NCBI GenBank assembly: GCA_029287575.1
Contig: JARFQW010000069.1
Location: 21,527-85,526 of the forward strand
Length of the DNA: 64,000 nucleotides
Direction of reading: 5' to 3'
Source of the DNA: Gammaproteobacteria bacterium
GTDB lineage: Bacteria > Pseudomonadota > Gammaproteobacteria > Steroidobacterales > XN24
The first letter of the stretch is position 1, and the number at the start of each line of letters is the position of its first letter. Positions 16,876 through 25,362 of this stretch are shown here, in pieces. A program made the translations under genes and the position numbers. The notes under the pieces were generated by a model. The model was given only the letters and a program-made list of their open reading frames with translations, was not told where the DNA came from and ran no database searches.

Positions 16876-18969
16876 ATGAGAACGAATCCCTTCTCTGCCC
16901 GTTCGGGCGGGAGTCCGCTGGTGGCAGCGGCAGTCGCATCCGCCCTTGCGGTTGGCCTGGCAGCCCTTCCGCACAATGCCGATGCCTTCGAATGGACCGC
17001 GGGCGACAACTGGACCGGCAGCTTCGATACGACGCTGAGTTACGGTGCCCGCTGGCGGGTCGAGGGACGGGACGGGCGCATCATCTCGACCAGCGCCGGC
17101 GGCCGGGGCCGCAGCGGCAACATCGACGACGGCAACCTCAACTTCGACACCGGTCTGGTGTCCAGCGCCATCAAGGCCACCTCCGAGTTCGAACTTTCGT
17201 TCAAGGAGAAATACGGCATCTTCGTGCGCGGTACCGGCTTCTACGACTTCGAAGCCAACGAGACCGAGCGCACGGACATCGACAGCTCGGTGGACGACAA
17301 GGTGGAGGGCAAATTCGATCTGCTCGACGCGTTTGCCTACGCCCGCTTCAACGTCGGCAGCATGCCCGCCCAGTTCCGTATTGGCGAACAGGTGATCAGC
17401 TGGGGCGAGAGCACGTTCATCCAGAACGGCATCAACATCATCAACCATATCGACGTCTCGAAGCTGCGTGTGCCCGGTGCGGAACTCAAGGAGGCCCTGC
17501 TGCCCCAGGACATTGCGTATTTCAGCATCGAGCCCACCCTGAACACGTCGGTGGAACTCTTTTATCAGTACGACTGGGACGACACCGAGCCGGACGTGGC
17601 CGGGTCGTACTTCAGCAACAACGACTTCGCCGTGGACGGCGGCAAGTTCGTGATGCTGGGCTTCGGTGCCTGGTCCGACCTGGGGACCGACTTTTCCAGC
17701 CTGGGCGGCGGGTTGTACGAGGACTTCAACAAGGTACCCCGCGTCGGCGGCGGCACTCCCGATGACGGCAACCAATATGGCGCCGCCTTCCGGGTCTATT
17801 TCGACAACCTGATGAACGGCACGGAATTCGGGTTCTACTACATCCGCTATCACAGCCGGTTGCCGCTGATCAGTGGCACCACTGGCACCCAGGCGGGGTT
17901 TGGCAACGCGGCCGGCTCGGCCACGGCCGTCGGCGGAGCGGCCCAGGCCCTCGCGGCCGGCCTGCCCTTCGACGCCGCGGTGCAGACGGCGGCCGCCCAG
18001 GCCGTGGCGACCGCCGCCGGGCTGGGCGGAACCCTCAGCCAGGAAGACGCCGTGGACCAGGCTACCATCGGCGCCAACACGTATCTCGGCAGCGGTGGCG
18101 ATGCGGTCGCCAGTCTGTCGAGTTCGTTTGCCAGCTACCAGTTGGGCATTACCTCCAACTACTTCACGGAGTTTCCCGAGGACCTGGATCTTTACGGCGT
18201 TTCCTTCAACACGTTCCTCCCGGGCGGCATTGCCTGGCAGGGCGAGGTGTCACTGAAGAAGGACGCACCGCTGCAGTTCGACGACGTGGAAGTCCTGTTC
18301 GCGGCCCTGTCTCCGCTGGACAATCTGGGCGCGCAGCCCGGTTTCTGCCCGACCAACCCGCAGGCCGTCGGCCGCCTCGGCTGCTACGGTCAGCTCGGGC
18401 CCAAGGGACTGAACGAGCGCATCCAGGGCTGGGACGAGCGGGACTGGTGGCAGTTCCAGACCACGCTGACGTATCTCAGCGGGCCGCTGCTGGGGGCCAA
18501 CTCCGGCGCCTTCGTCTGGGAGGGTGGCGCGACGTACATCGACGACTTCCCGGACGGCATCAAGGGCGGGCCGAACAACCGGGGCCTGCGCTACAACGGC
18601 GAAGGCACCTCGGTGTCCGGCAACTCCTCGCTGGCCGGCAGCCACTTCGGCGAGGTGGAGGGCGGGGATCACTTCCCGGACGAATTTTCCTGGGGTTACC
18701 AGCTCATCGCCAGGCTGGACTACAACAATCTGGTCGGTCCCTGGACGGTCTCGCCCCGGGTCGGCTGGCGGCACGACGTCAGCGGCAACACGCCGGGACC
18801 CGGCGGCTCGTTCCTCGAGGACCGCACCGCACTGTCCCTGGGCATTCGCGGCAATTTGCAGAACAAGTGGGAGCTCGACGTGAGCTATACCCAGTTCGAC
18901 GGTGCCGGCCGCTACTACACCACTAACGACCGCGACTTTATCGGCTTTACCGCGAAGTTCTCGTTCTAG
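16876..18969 (+). CDS. DUF1302 family outer-envelope protein
   Basis: 697 residues from ATG 16876 with GGGGAG 5 nt upstream. A signal peptide ends around residue 36 (ALPHNADA before FEWTAGDN). The mature part opens with WTGSFDTTLSYGARWRVEGR, has alternating aromatic/polar strands such as FELSFKEKYGIFVRGTGFYD, and closes with an aromatic-ended strand (FIGFTAKFSF), as in outer-membrane beta-barrels. DUF1302 proteins of Pseudomonas and relatives have this layout and sit next to DUF1329 proteins. An Ala/Gly-rich insert at about residues 335-400 probably forms a loop. Its function is not established; an outer-membrane channel for hydrophobic molecules is the usual inference. First gene of a four-gene cassette, 50 nt before the DUF1329 gene. 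Confidence 0.85.
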   Translation: MRTNPFSARSGGSPLVAAAVASALAVGLAALPHNADAFEWTAGDNWTGSFDTTLSYGARWRVEGRDGRIISTSAGGRGRSGNIDDGNLNFDTGLVSSAIKATSEFELSFKEKYGIFVRGTGFYDFEANETERTDIDSSVDDKVEGKFDLLDAFAYARFNVGSMPAQFRIGEQVISWGESTFIQNGINIINHIDVSKLRVPGAELKEALLPQDIAYFSIEPTLNTSVELFYQYDWDDTEPDVAGSYFSNNDFAVDGGKFVMLGFGAWSDLGTDFSSLGGGLYEDFNKVPRVGGGTPDDGNQYGAAFRVYFDNLMNGTEFGFYYIRYHSRLPLISGTTGTQAGFGNAAGSATAVGGAAQALAAGLPFDAAVQTAAAQAVATAAGLGGTLSQEDAVDQATIGANTYLGSGGDAVASLSSSFASYQLGITSNYFTEFPEDLDLYGVSFNTFLPGGIAWQGEVSLKKDAPLQFDDVEVLFAALSPLDNLGAQPGFCPTNPQAVGRLGCYGQLGPKGLNERIQGWDERDWWQFQTTLTYLSGPLLGANSGAFVWEGGATYIDDFPDGIKGGPNNRGLRYNGEGTSVSGNSSLAGSHFGEVEGGDHFPDEFSWGYQLIARLDYNNLVGPWTVSPRVGWRHDVSGNTPGPGGSFLEDRTALSLGIRGNLQNKWELDVSYTQFDGAGRYYTTNDRDFIGFTAKFSF

Positions 18970-19019
18970 GCGCCGCGCGCCGGAGAACTCGCGAACCCGT
19001 GACGAGGAGTACTGTATTC

Positions 19020-20396
19020 ATGCTCAGGAAATCGCTTTTGACCCTGGCCGGCCTGACCGCCGCCGCCGTCGGCTGGACGTCGGCCCAGGCGGAGATATCC
19101 GCTGATCAGATCGCTCGTCTGAGCTCGGAGCTGACCCCGCTCGGGGCGGTTCGTGCCGGCAACGACGCGGGCACGATTCCCGCATGGGAGGGGGGCATCA
19201 CCAGCCCCGCGGAAGCGGGATTCCCGGATTTCCGCGCCGGCGGCCATCATCCGGACCCCTTTGCCTCGGATCAGCCCCTGTACACCGTGAATGCGGCCAA
19301 CATGGGTGAGTACGACGCCGTGCTGACGGACGGACACAAGGCCCTGTTGCAGGCTTATCCCGACTACTTCATGAACGTGTACCCGACCCGCCGCAGCGCC
19401 GCCGTGCCCGAGCGGATCTACGAGGCGACCGCGCGCGTGGCGGCCACCGCGACGCTCATCGACGGCGACAACGGCGTGGTCAATTCCATCAACGGAATCC
19501 CGTTTCCGATCCCCGACAACGGCGTCCAGGCCATCTGGAATCACATCCTCCGCTATCGCGCGGACATGGCCGAACGAACCATCGGCCAGGCCGCCGTCAC
19601 CCGGGACGGCAGCTACACCCTCGTGAAGTTCACCGATAACTACCTGGGCCTCTACGGCCTCGAGGGCGTCCAGGAGTCCGATCTCGACAACGTGATCCTC
19701 TACTTCAAGCAGCGCGTCGTGGCGCCGGCCCGGCTGGCCGGAGAGCTGCTCCTGGTCCACGAAACCATGGACCAGAATAAGGAAAACCGCCGCGCCTGGA
19801 TCTACAACCCGGGCCAGCGCCGGGTCCGCCGGGCGCCCAACGTGGCGTTCGACTTTCCGCGGACTGCCTCGGACGGCACGGCGACCTCGGATCAGTTCGA
19901 CATGTATAACGGCAGCCCGGAGCGCTACAACTGGACGCTGGTGGGCCGCGAGGAGCGGCTGGTTCCCTACAACTCCTACAAGCTCCACAGCAACGGCCTG
20001 AAGTACACCGACATCCTGAAGCCGCTGCACGTCAACTCGGAGCATGCGCGCTACGAGCTGCATCGCGTCTGGGTCGTCGACGCCGAGCTCAAGGAAGGCA
20101 CCCGCCACATTTACAAGAAACGCCGCTTCTACATCGACGAGGACTCCTGGCAGGTGCTCGCCGTGGACTGCTATGACAACCGCGATGAGCTCTGGCGTGT
20201 CCAGGAGGGTCATGTCATCAACTACTACGACGTGCCCACGCTGTGGACCACGCTGGAAACCACAACCGACCTCCAGTCGGGCCGGTATCTGGCGATCGGC
20301 CTGAACAACGAGGAACGCACGACCTACGATTTCAACGTGACGCTGAGCAAGGAGGATTTCAGCGTGGCTTCGCTGCGGCGGGCCGGCACTCGTTGA
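19020..20396 (+). CDS. DUF1329 family secreted protein
   Basis: 458 residues from ATG 19020 with GAGGAG upstream. The signal peptide ends at about residue 25 (GWTSAQA before EISADQIARL). The sequence after cleavage, LTPLGAVRAGNDAGTIPAWEGGIT, is the characteristic DUF1329 start, and the C-terminal part (about residues 260-420) is rich in paired Tyr, Arg and Trp as in the LolA/LppX-like half-barrel predicted for this family. LolB/LolA-like lipid carriers are the structural analogy; the ligand is unknown. It accompanies DUF1302 in many proteobacteria, which suggests a periplasmic shuttle feeding an outer-membrane barrel (inference). A strong hairpin follows 14 nt after the stop. Confidence 0.86.
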   Translation: MLRKSLLTLAGLTAAAVGWTSAQAEISADQIARLSSELTPLGAVRAGNDAGTIPAWEGGITSPAEAGFPDFRAGGHHPDPFASDQPLYTVNAANMGEYDAVLTDGHKALLQAYPDYFMNVYPTRRSAAVPERIYEATARVAATATLIDGDNGVVNSINGIPFPIPDNGVQAIWNHILRYRADMAERTIGQAAVTRDGSYTLVKFTDNYLGLYGLEGVQESDLDNVILYFKQRVVAPARLAGELLLVHETMDQNKENRRAWIYNPGQRRVRRAPNVAFDFPRTASDGTATSDQFDMYNGSPERYNWTLVGREERLVPYNSYKLHSNGLKYTDILKPLHVNSEHARYELHRVWVVDAELKEGTRHIYKKRRFYIDEDSWQVLAVDCYDNRDELWRVQEGHVINYYDVPTLWTTLETTTDLQSGRYLAIGLNNEERTTYDFNVTLSKEDFSVASLRRAGTR

Positions 20397-20410
20397 CGCA
20401 TGAGGCAATG

Positions 20411-20440
20411 CCACAACGCCGGCGCGAGCCGGCGTTGTGG
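20411..20440 (+). terminator. 13-bp perfect hairpin between DUF1329 and YCF48 genes
   Basis: The arms CCACAACGCCGGC and GCCGGCGTTGTGG are perfectly complementary and enclose a GCGA tetraloop; CGTTT follows. It could terminate or attenuate transcription inside the cassette, lowering expression of the YCF48-like and RND genes relative to the two envelope proteins, or protect the 3' end of the upstream mRNA. The T-run is short, so full termination is uncertain. Confidence 0.6.
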
Positions 20441-20480
20441 CGTTTACGAATCAAACGCTGACCTAGTGAGACCGCCGCCC

Positions 20481-21545
20481 ATGGCGTTACGACAATATTC
20501 TTGCGTGGCCACCGGCCTGTGCCTGTCGGTTGTCGCGGTGCCCGCAACCGCGGTGGAGGGCTTCGAAGCCCAGCCGGCGCAAATCGCGCCCCTCGCCGAC
20601 AGCACCTTGCTCCTCGACGCCGTCCATGTGGACGGCGTTTATGTTGCGGTAGGCGATCGGGGCCATATCCTGACCAGCAGCGATGCCGGCGAGACCTGGC
20701 AGCAGCAGGCTGTGCCGACCCGGTCCATGCTGACGGCCGTGTGGTTTCACGACCGCCAGACCGGATGGGCCGTTGGCCACGACGCCCTGGTGCTCAAGAC
20801 GACCGATGGTGGCGAGACCTGGACCCCGAAGCACTACGCGCCGGACCCGGAGCAGCCGTTGTTCGATGTCTGGTTTGCCGAAGACGGCCAGCGGGGCCTG
20901 GCCGTGGGTGCGTACGGATTCCTGTTGTCCACGGCCGACGGGGGTGAAACCTGGGAGGCCAGTTCCCTGGAAGCAGACACCTGGGATCCGCAGGCCGCCG
21001 AAGCAGAGGCCGGCGGAGAGGACGATCCGGCAACCGAAGCACTCGACGAGGATGAAGGCTACGACGAGTGGGACGACGTGGAAGGCGGCGTTCATTTGAA
21101 CAAGATCAGCAGGGCCGCGGACGGCACGCTGTGGATCGGCGCCGAAGCCGGCAATCTCTATCGCTCCGATGACGGTGGCGACACCTGGCTCAAGATCCCG
21201 ACACCCTACGACGGGTCATTTTTCGGCATCCTCCCGGTGGGCAGCTCCGGCGTGCTGGCTTTCGGCCTGCGCGGCAATCTGTTTTTCACCGATGACCGGG
21301 GCGCGAACTGGACCCGGCTCGAGACGCCGGAAACCGTTTCGCTCAATGATGCGCTCGAGCTTGAAGACGGCCGGATCGTGATTGTCGGCATGGCCGGTAC
21401 CTTGCTGGTCGGCAGCCCGGAGACGGGCTTCGAGCTGAGACAGCAGGAGGACCGAAAAGCGATTGTGCAGGTGCTTCCCGCGGACGGCTCGCTGCTTCTC
21501 TTCGGTGAAGCCGGAGCTGTGAAAATTCCCGTGCCGGCAGGCTGA
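20481..21545 (+). CDS. YCF48/BNR-repeat-like secreted beta-propeller protein
   Basis: 354 residues from ATG 20481 with a probable signal peptide ending near VPATAVEG. Four or more repeats of the type HILTSSDAGETWQQQ, LVLKTTDGGETWTPK, FLLSTADGGETWEAS and NLYRSDDGGDTWLK (about residues 62-250) are the Asp-box (SxDGGxTW) motifs of BNR and YCF48-type beta-propellers. An acidic insert rich in Glu and Asp separates the third and fourth repeats (about residues 173-207). YCF48/HCF136 assists photosystem II assembly in phototrophs; in heterotrophs this protein is a recurrent neighbour of DUF1302, DUF1329 and an MMPL transporter, and a periplasmic assembly or adaptor role is a guess. It ends 24 nt before the transporter gene. 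Confidence 0.8.
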   Translation: MALRQYSCVATGLCLSVVAVPATAVEGFEAQPAQIAPLADSTLLLDAVHVDGVYVAVGDRGHILTSSDAGETWQQQAVPTRSMLTAVWFHDRQTGWAVGHDALVLKTTDGGETWTPKHYAPDPEQPLFDVWFAEDGQRGLAVGAYGFLLSTADGGETWEASSLEADTWDPQAAEAEAGGEDDPATEALDEDEGYDEWDDVEGGVHLNKISRAADGTLWIGAEAGNLYRSDDGGDTWLKIPTPYDGSFFGILPVGSSGVLAFGLRGNLFFTDDRGANWTRLETPETVSLNDALELEDGRIVIVGMAGTLLVGSPETGFELRQQEDRKAIVQVLPADGSLLLFGEAGAVKIPVPAG

Positions 21546-21569
21546 CCCGGACTCGAACAAGGCGCCACC

Positions 21570-23912
21570 ATGAAAGATTCTCGCTTCGTCAAGGGCCTTG
21601 AGTCCCTGATTTTCGACCACAAACCCGCCGTGATCGGCGTGTTTCTTCTGGTGACGCTGTTCCTGGGATATACGGCGGCCACCCAGCTGCGTATCGACGC
21701 GGGTTTTTCGAAGCAACTGCCCCTCGAGCATGAGTACATGCAGACGTTCGTCGAGTATTTCGACGAGTTCGGCGGCGCCGACCGGGTGCTCGTGGCCCTC
21801 GTGGCGAAAGACGGGGACATGTTCGACCCCGAGTTCTTCGAAACCCTGAAACAGGCGACCGATGCGGTGTTTTTCGTCCCGGGCGTGGACCGCCCTCGGG
21901 TGACGTCGCTGTTCACGCCCAATACCCGTTACCTGGAGGTCGTCGAGGACGGGATCCAGAGCGGACCGGTAATCCCGGCGGACTTTCAGCCCGAGGCCGG
22001 GAGCCTGGAAACGGTTCGCAAGAACATTCTGAAGGCCGGGCTGGTGGGCCGTCTGGTAGCGAACGACTTTTCCGGGGCGCTGATCAGCGCAACGCTGCTG
22101 GAGGTCAATCCCGACACCCAGGAGAAACTGGACTACTTCGAAGTCGCCAGGCGATTCGAGGAAGACGTGCGCGGTGCCTTCGAAACCGACGAGATCAGCG
22201 TCCACATCATCGGCTTCGCGAAAGTGATCGGCGACGTGAAGGACGGCGCCAATCGCGTGCTGTTGTTCTTTCTCATTGCGATCGTCATTACGACGTTGCT
22301 CGTCTACATCTACAGCCAGTCCTGGCGCATCACCTTTGTGCCGGTGATCTGCTCCCTGCTGGCGGTCATCTGGCAGCTCGGCCTGCTGCCGCTGATTGGC
22401 ATCGGCATCGATCCGATGGGTCTGCTCGTGCCGTTTCTGGTCTTCGCCATCGGTGTATCTCACGGCGTGCAGATGATCAGCTCGGTGCGTATGGAGATGT
22501 TCGACGGGGCCAGTCCGGATGAGGCGGCAAGGACCAGTTTTCGGCGCCTGCTGCTGCCCGGCGGTATTGCCCTGATCTCCGACACGATCGGCTTTATCAC
22601 GATTCTTCTCATCAAGATTCAGGTGATCCAGGAGATGGCCATCGCCGCGAGCGCGGGTGTTGCGGCCATCATTCTGACCAACCTGATTCTTCTTCCCGTG
22701 CTGCTGTCCTACATCAACCCGGCCGACGACTACGAGGAGCGCCTGAAGCGCCGCGCCGCGCAGCTCGCCCCCGTCTGGACATCCCTGACAAAGGTGAGTG
22801 AGCGTCCCACTGCCCTGGTGATCATTCTCATCGCCGTTGGCCTGCTCGGTTTCGGCTGGTGGAAGGGCAGCCAGGTGAAGATCGGCGATCTTCAGGCAGG
22901 CGTGCCGGAGCTGCGCCCGGATTCCCGGTACAACCTCGACAGCATCATGATCACGGAGAAGTTCTCCATCGGCGTGGATCTGATTCAGGTGATCGTCCAG
23001 TCCGAGCCGGATGCCTGTATTGATCACGAAAAGATGGCCGCGATCGACGAATTCGCCTGGCACATGCGCAACCAGCCGGGCGTCCAGGACGTGCTGTCCC
23101 TGCCGCAAATCGGCCGGATCGTCTGGGCCGGCTGGAACGAGGGCTATCCCAAGTGGCGCGTGCTGTCACGTGACAGCCGCAACCTGGTCCAGTCAGTGGC
23201 GCGGATCGAGACGAGCACCGGACTGCTGAACGAGGAATGCAGCGTCATGCCGGTCATGATCTTCACCACGGATCACAAGGCCGAGACCATCAGCGCCATC
23301 GTGCAGGAGGTCAAGGACTACCGGGATGCGCACCCCACGGAGGGGATCGAGTTTCGACTGGCCACGGGCAACGTCGGCGTGATGGCGGCAACCAACGAAG
23401 ATGTGCAGGCCGCCCAGTTCCCGATCCTGCTCGGCGTGTTTTCGGCGGTGATCCTGCTTTGCTGGCTGTCGTTCAGGTCGATCAGGGCGGTGCTGGCCAT
23501 CATCATTCCCCTGGGGCTGGTCTCCCTGCTGGCCTACGCCCTGATGAGTTTTCTGGGCATCGGTCTGAAGGTGAATACCCTGCCGGTGGTGGCCCTGGGC
23601 GTCGGTATCGGCGTGGACTACGGAATCTACATCTACAGCCGCTTCAAGAGCTACCTGGACAAGGGCGAGGATATCCAGACCGCCTTTCACGACACCCTCA
23701 AGGTGACCGGCAATGCCGTCATCTTTACCGGGATCACCCTGGGTATTGGCGTGTTTACCTGGATCTTCTCGCCGCTTCAGTTCCAGGCGGACATGGGGAT
23801 TCTGCTGACGTTCATGTTCGTGGTGAACATGCTCGGGGCGATCCTGCTGCTCCCGGCCATCGCCTCCTGGCTCTTGCCGGCGGACCGGCACGGAAAGTCA
23901 GCCGATAGCTGA
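21570..23912 (+). CDS. RND superfamily transporter (MMPL/HpnN-like, sterol-sensing-domain type)
   Basis: 780 residues with the two-fold RND layout: TM1 (FLLVTLFLGYTAAT), a periplasmic domain, a block of five to six membrane segments (about residues 230-400, including GLLVPFLVFAIGVSHGVQMI), a second TM/periplasmic domain (about 410-600) and a second membrane block (about 610-770, including VVALGVGIGVDYGIYIYSRF). The GVGIGVDYGIY segment is the proton-relay TM motif of MMPL and hopanoid/sterol transporters. It is shorter than tripartite drug-efflux RND pumps (about 1040 residues), so a lipid or hydrophobic-metabolite transporter is more likely. It is the last gene of the cassette; the cargo is unknown. 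Confidence 0.85.
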   Translation: MKDSRFVKGLESLIFDHKPAVIGVFLLVTLFLGYTAATQLRIDAGFSKQLPLEHEYMQTFVEYFDEFGGADRVLVALVAKDGDMFDPEFFETLKQATDAVFFVPGVDRPRVTSLFTPNTRYLEVVEDGIQSGPVIPADFQPEAGSLETVRKNILKAGLVGRLVANDFSGALISATLLEVNPDTQEKLDYFEVARRFEEDVRGAFETDEISVHIIGFAKVIGDVKDGANRVLLFFLIAIVITTLLVYIYSQSWRITFVPVICSLLAVIWQLGLLPLIGIGIDPMGLLVPFLVFAIGVSHGVQMISSVRMEMFDGASPDEAARTSFRRLLLPGGIALISDTIGFITILLIKIQVIQEMAIAASAGVAAIILTNLILLPVLLSYINPADDYEERLKRRAAQLAPVWTSLTKVSERPTALVIILIAVGLLGFGWWKGSQVKIGDLQAGVPELRPDSRYNLDSIMITEKFSIGVDLIQVIVQSEPDACIDHEKMAAIDEFAWHMRNQPGVQDVLSLPQIGRIVWAGWNEGYPKWRVLSRDSRNLVQSVARIETSTGLLNEECSVMPVMIFTTDHKAETISAIVQEVKDYRDAHPTEGIEFRLATGNVGVMAATNEDVQAAQFPILLGVFSAVILLCWLSFRSIRAVLAIIIPLGLVSLLAYALMSFLGIGLKVNTLPVVALGVGIGVDYGIYIYSRFKSYLDKGEDIQTAFHDTLKVTGNAVIFTGITLGIGVFTWIFSPLQFQADMGILLTFMFVVNMLGAILLLPAIASWLLPADRHGKSADS

Positions 23913-23960
23913 TCCGGCTGCCTGGCAGGCGCTTGTGAGGGGGCGTTAGGGGAACGCGGC

Positions 23961-24176
23961 TCAGGCGTTCAGATCGGGGATCAGCTCGCTTTCCAGACGG
24001 GTGATCTGGTCCTTGATCATGAGCTTTCGTTTTTTCAGGCGTTTCAGCATGATCTGATCCACCAGCGGATCCTCCGCCAGCCGGCCGATCACGCTGTCCA
24101 GATCCCTGTGCTGAATGCGCAGGTCCCTCAGCTTCGCCCGGTCGCGGAAGACTTCGGTGTCGACGTTGTCGCTCAT
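23961..24176 (-). CDS. DUF465 (YdcH-type) small coiled-coil protein
   Basis: 71 residues. The segment LRIQHRDLDSVIGRLAEDPL followed by DQIMLKRLKKRKLMIKDQI is the typical DUF465/YdcH sequence: two short amphipathic helices with a basic KKRKL turn. The function is not established. Its ATG at 24176 overlaps the stop of the upstream PHP-domain gene by 4 nt (ATGA), so it is translated with it. It is the last gene of the minus-strand series cysQ, DUF3301, rnm, DUF465. Confidence 0.82.
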   Translation of the reverse strand: MSDNVDTEVFRDRAKLRDLRIQHRDLDSVIGRLAEDPLVDQIMLKRLKKRKLMIKDQITRLESELIPDLNA

Positions 24177-25027
24177 GTATTGCTGCTATCCGGGGACGCG
24201 CTGCCGAGATGATGCCATACGGGCCGCACTTGTGAGGGAAGCTTAGCCAAACGCCCCAGGCGCTGCCAGGCGCGTCCTGGCTCATGGAAGTCCGAACCGA
24301 CGGAGCCGGCCAGGTCCCAGCCGACCGCGAGGCCCGCGAGATGCCGCACCTCGGCGGGGTCCGCCCCGGCCCGCACAACCTCCAGTGCGCCGCCGCCGGC
24401 TTCCCGGAATTCGTTCAGCAGCGCGGCCATTCGGGTACGGGTAAGCCGGTAGCGCGCGGGGTGGGCGAGAACGGGAATGCCACCGGCTTGCGTGATCCAT
24501 TCACATGCGCATTCCAGCCCGGCCCATCGGGTAGCCACGTAGGCAGGGCGGCCCTGCCCGAGCCAGCGCTTGAAGGCGGCCTGGAAGTGTTTCGCCTGTC
24601 CCTCGGCGACCAGCCACCGGGCGAAGTGGGTCCGGCCCGGCAAGCCGCCGCCGGCAAGATGGCGGGCGCCGGCCTCGGCGCCCGGAATGCCGTGCCGCGC
24701 CAGGCGGGCACCGATTTCGACGGCGCGGATGCGCCGTTGTGTCCGCAGACCGGCCAGCCCGTTCGCCAGGGAAGCCGACTCCGGGTTCACGTTCAGGCCG
24801 ACCACGTGCAGGAGATGCTTGTTCCAGGTCACGGAAATCTCGACCCCCGGGATCAGGGTGAGCCGGCCACGAGCGGCCCTGCGGGCGGCATCCAGGCCAT
24901 CGAGCGTGTCATGGTCGGTGAGCGCCAGCTGCGCCACACCCGCTTCGGCGGCGGCGTCCACGAGCGCCTCCGGAGCAAGCGATCCGTCGGAGGCCGTGGA
25001 ATGGGTATGCAGGTCCCGGACCGTCAC
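24173..25027 (-). CDS. rnm: PHP-domain 5'-3' exoribonuclease RNase AM (YciV/TrpH)
   Basis: 284 residues. DLHTHSTASDGSL (residues 5-17) and ALTDHDTLDGL (about 35-45) are PHP motifs I and II that bind the catalytic metals, PGVEIS (about 60-65) is motif III, VLAHPARY (about 187-194) and GSDFHEPG (about 247-254) supply the later His/Asp ligands. Length and order match E. coli YciV/RNase AM, which shortens 5' ends of rRNA precursors and degrades short oligonucleotides and 3',5'-bisphosphonucleotides. The last activity would fit with CysQ upstream, since both can act on pAp. The ATG overlaps the DUF3301 stop codon (25024-25027). Confidence 0.87.
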   Translation of the reverse strand: MTVRDLHTHSTASDGSLAPEALVDAAAEAGVAQLALTDHDTLDGLDAARRAARGRLTLIPGVEISVTWNKHLLHVVGLNVNPESASLANGLAGLRTQRRIRAVEIGARLARHGIPGAEAGARHLAGGGLPGRTHFARWLVAEGQAKHFQAAFKRWLGQGRPAYVATRWAGLECACEWITQAGGIPVLAHPARYRLTRTRMAALLNEFREAGGGALEVVRAGADPAEVRHLAGLAVGWDLAGSVGSDFHEPGRAWQRLGRLAKLPSQVRPVWHHLGSASPDSSNT

Positions 25028-25344
25028 GATGCCGGTCCGGAGTGCGAGGTGGCCAGACCTGAGGACTCCACGCTCCGGCCGTTCAGCACGACAAAGCCCT
25101 GCAGGCAGCGGAGGCCGTCGTCGGTATAATCAAAGACATAGTGGCGGCGCAGCGTCCATCGTCCCAGCGGGCTGCGAACCGGCCGTAAGCGCGCCAGCGC
25201 GACCGTATCGTCGAGCAGCGTAAGGCGCAGGTGCGTACACAATTCTCCGGCCGCCCGGTTGGCGGCGTCCCGTGCCCCGACCGACTCGTACCAGAACCAG
25301 ACGAGGCCGAGCAGGGCACCAAGCAGCAGCATCCAGCCACCCAT
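25024..25344 (-). CDS. DUF3301 small membrane-anchored protein
   Basis: 106 residues with one N-terminal membrane anchor (LLLGALLGLVWFWY). The core ARLRPVRSPLGRWTLRRHY followed by FDYTDDGLRC is the conserved DUF3301 pattern known from gammaproteobacteria. The function is unknown. It lies 18 nt downstream of cysQ and overlaps rnm by 4 nt, so it is part of the same operon. Confidence 0.78.
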   Translation of the reverse strand: MGGWMLLLGALLGLVWFWYESVGARDAANRAAGELCTHLRLTLLDDTVALARLRPVRSPLGRWTLRRHYVFDYTDDGLRCLQGFVVLNGRSVESSGLATSHSGPAS

Positions 25345-25362
25345 GAGTCTTCCGCCGCTGGC

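Noticed and set aside
21216..23108. 630-codon open frame on the minus strand
   Set aside because: Antisense to the YCF48-like and RND genes; crosses a gene boundary and shows no domain.
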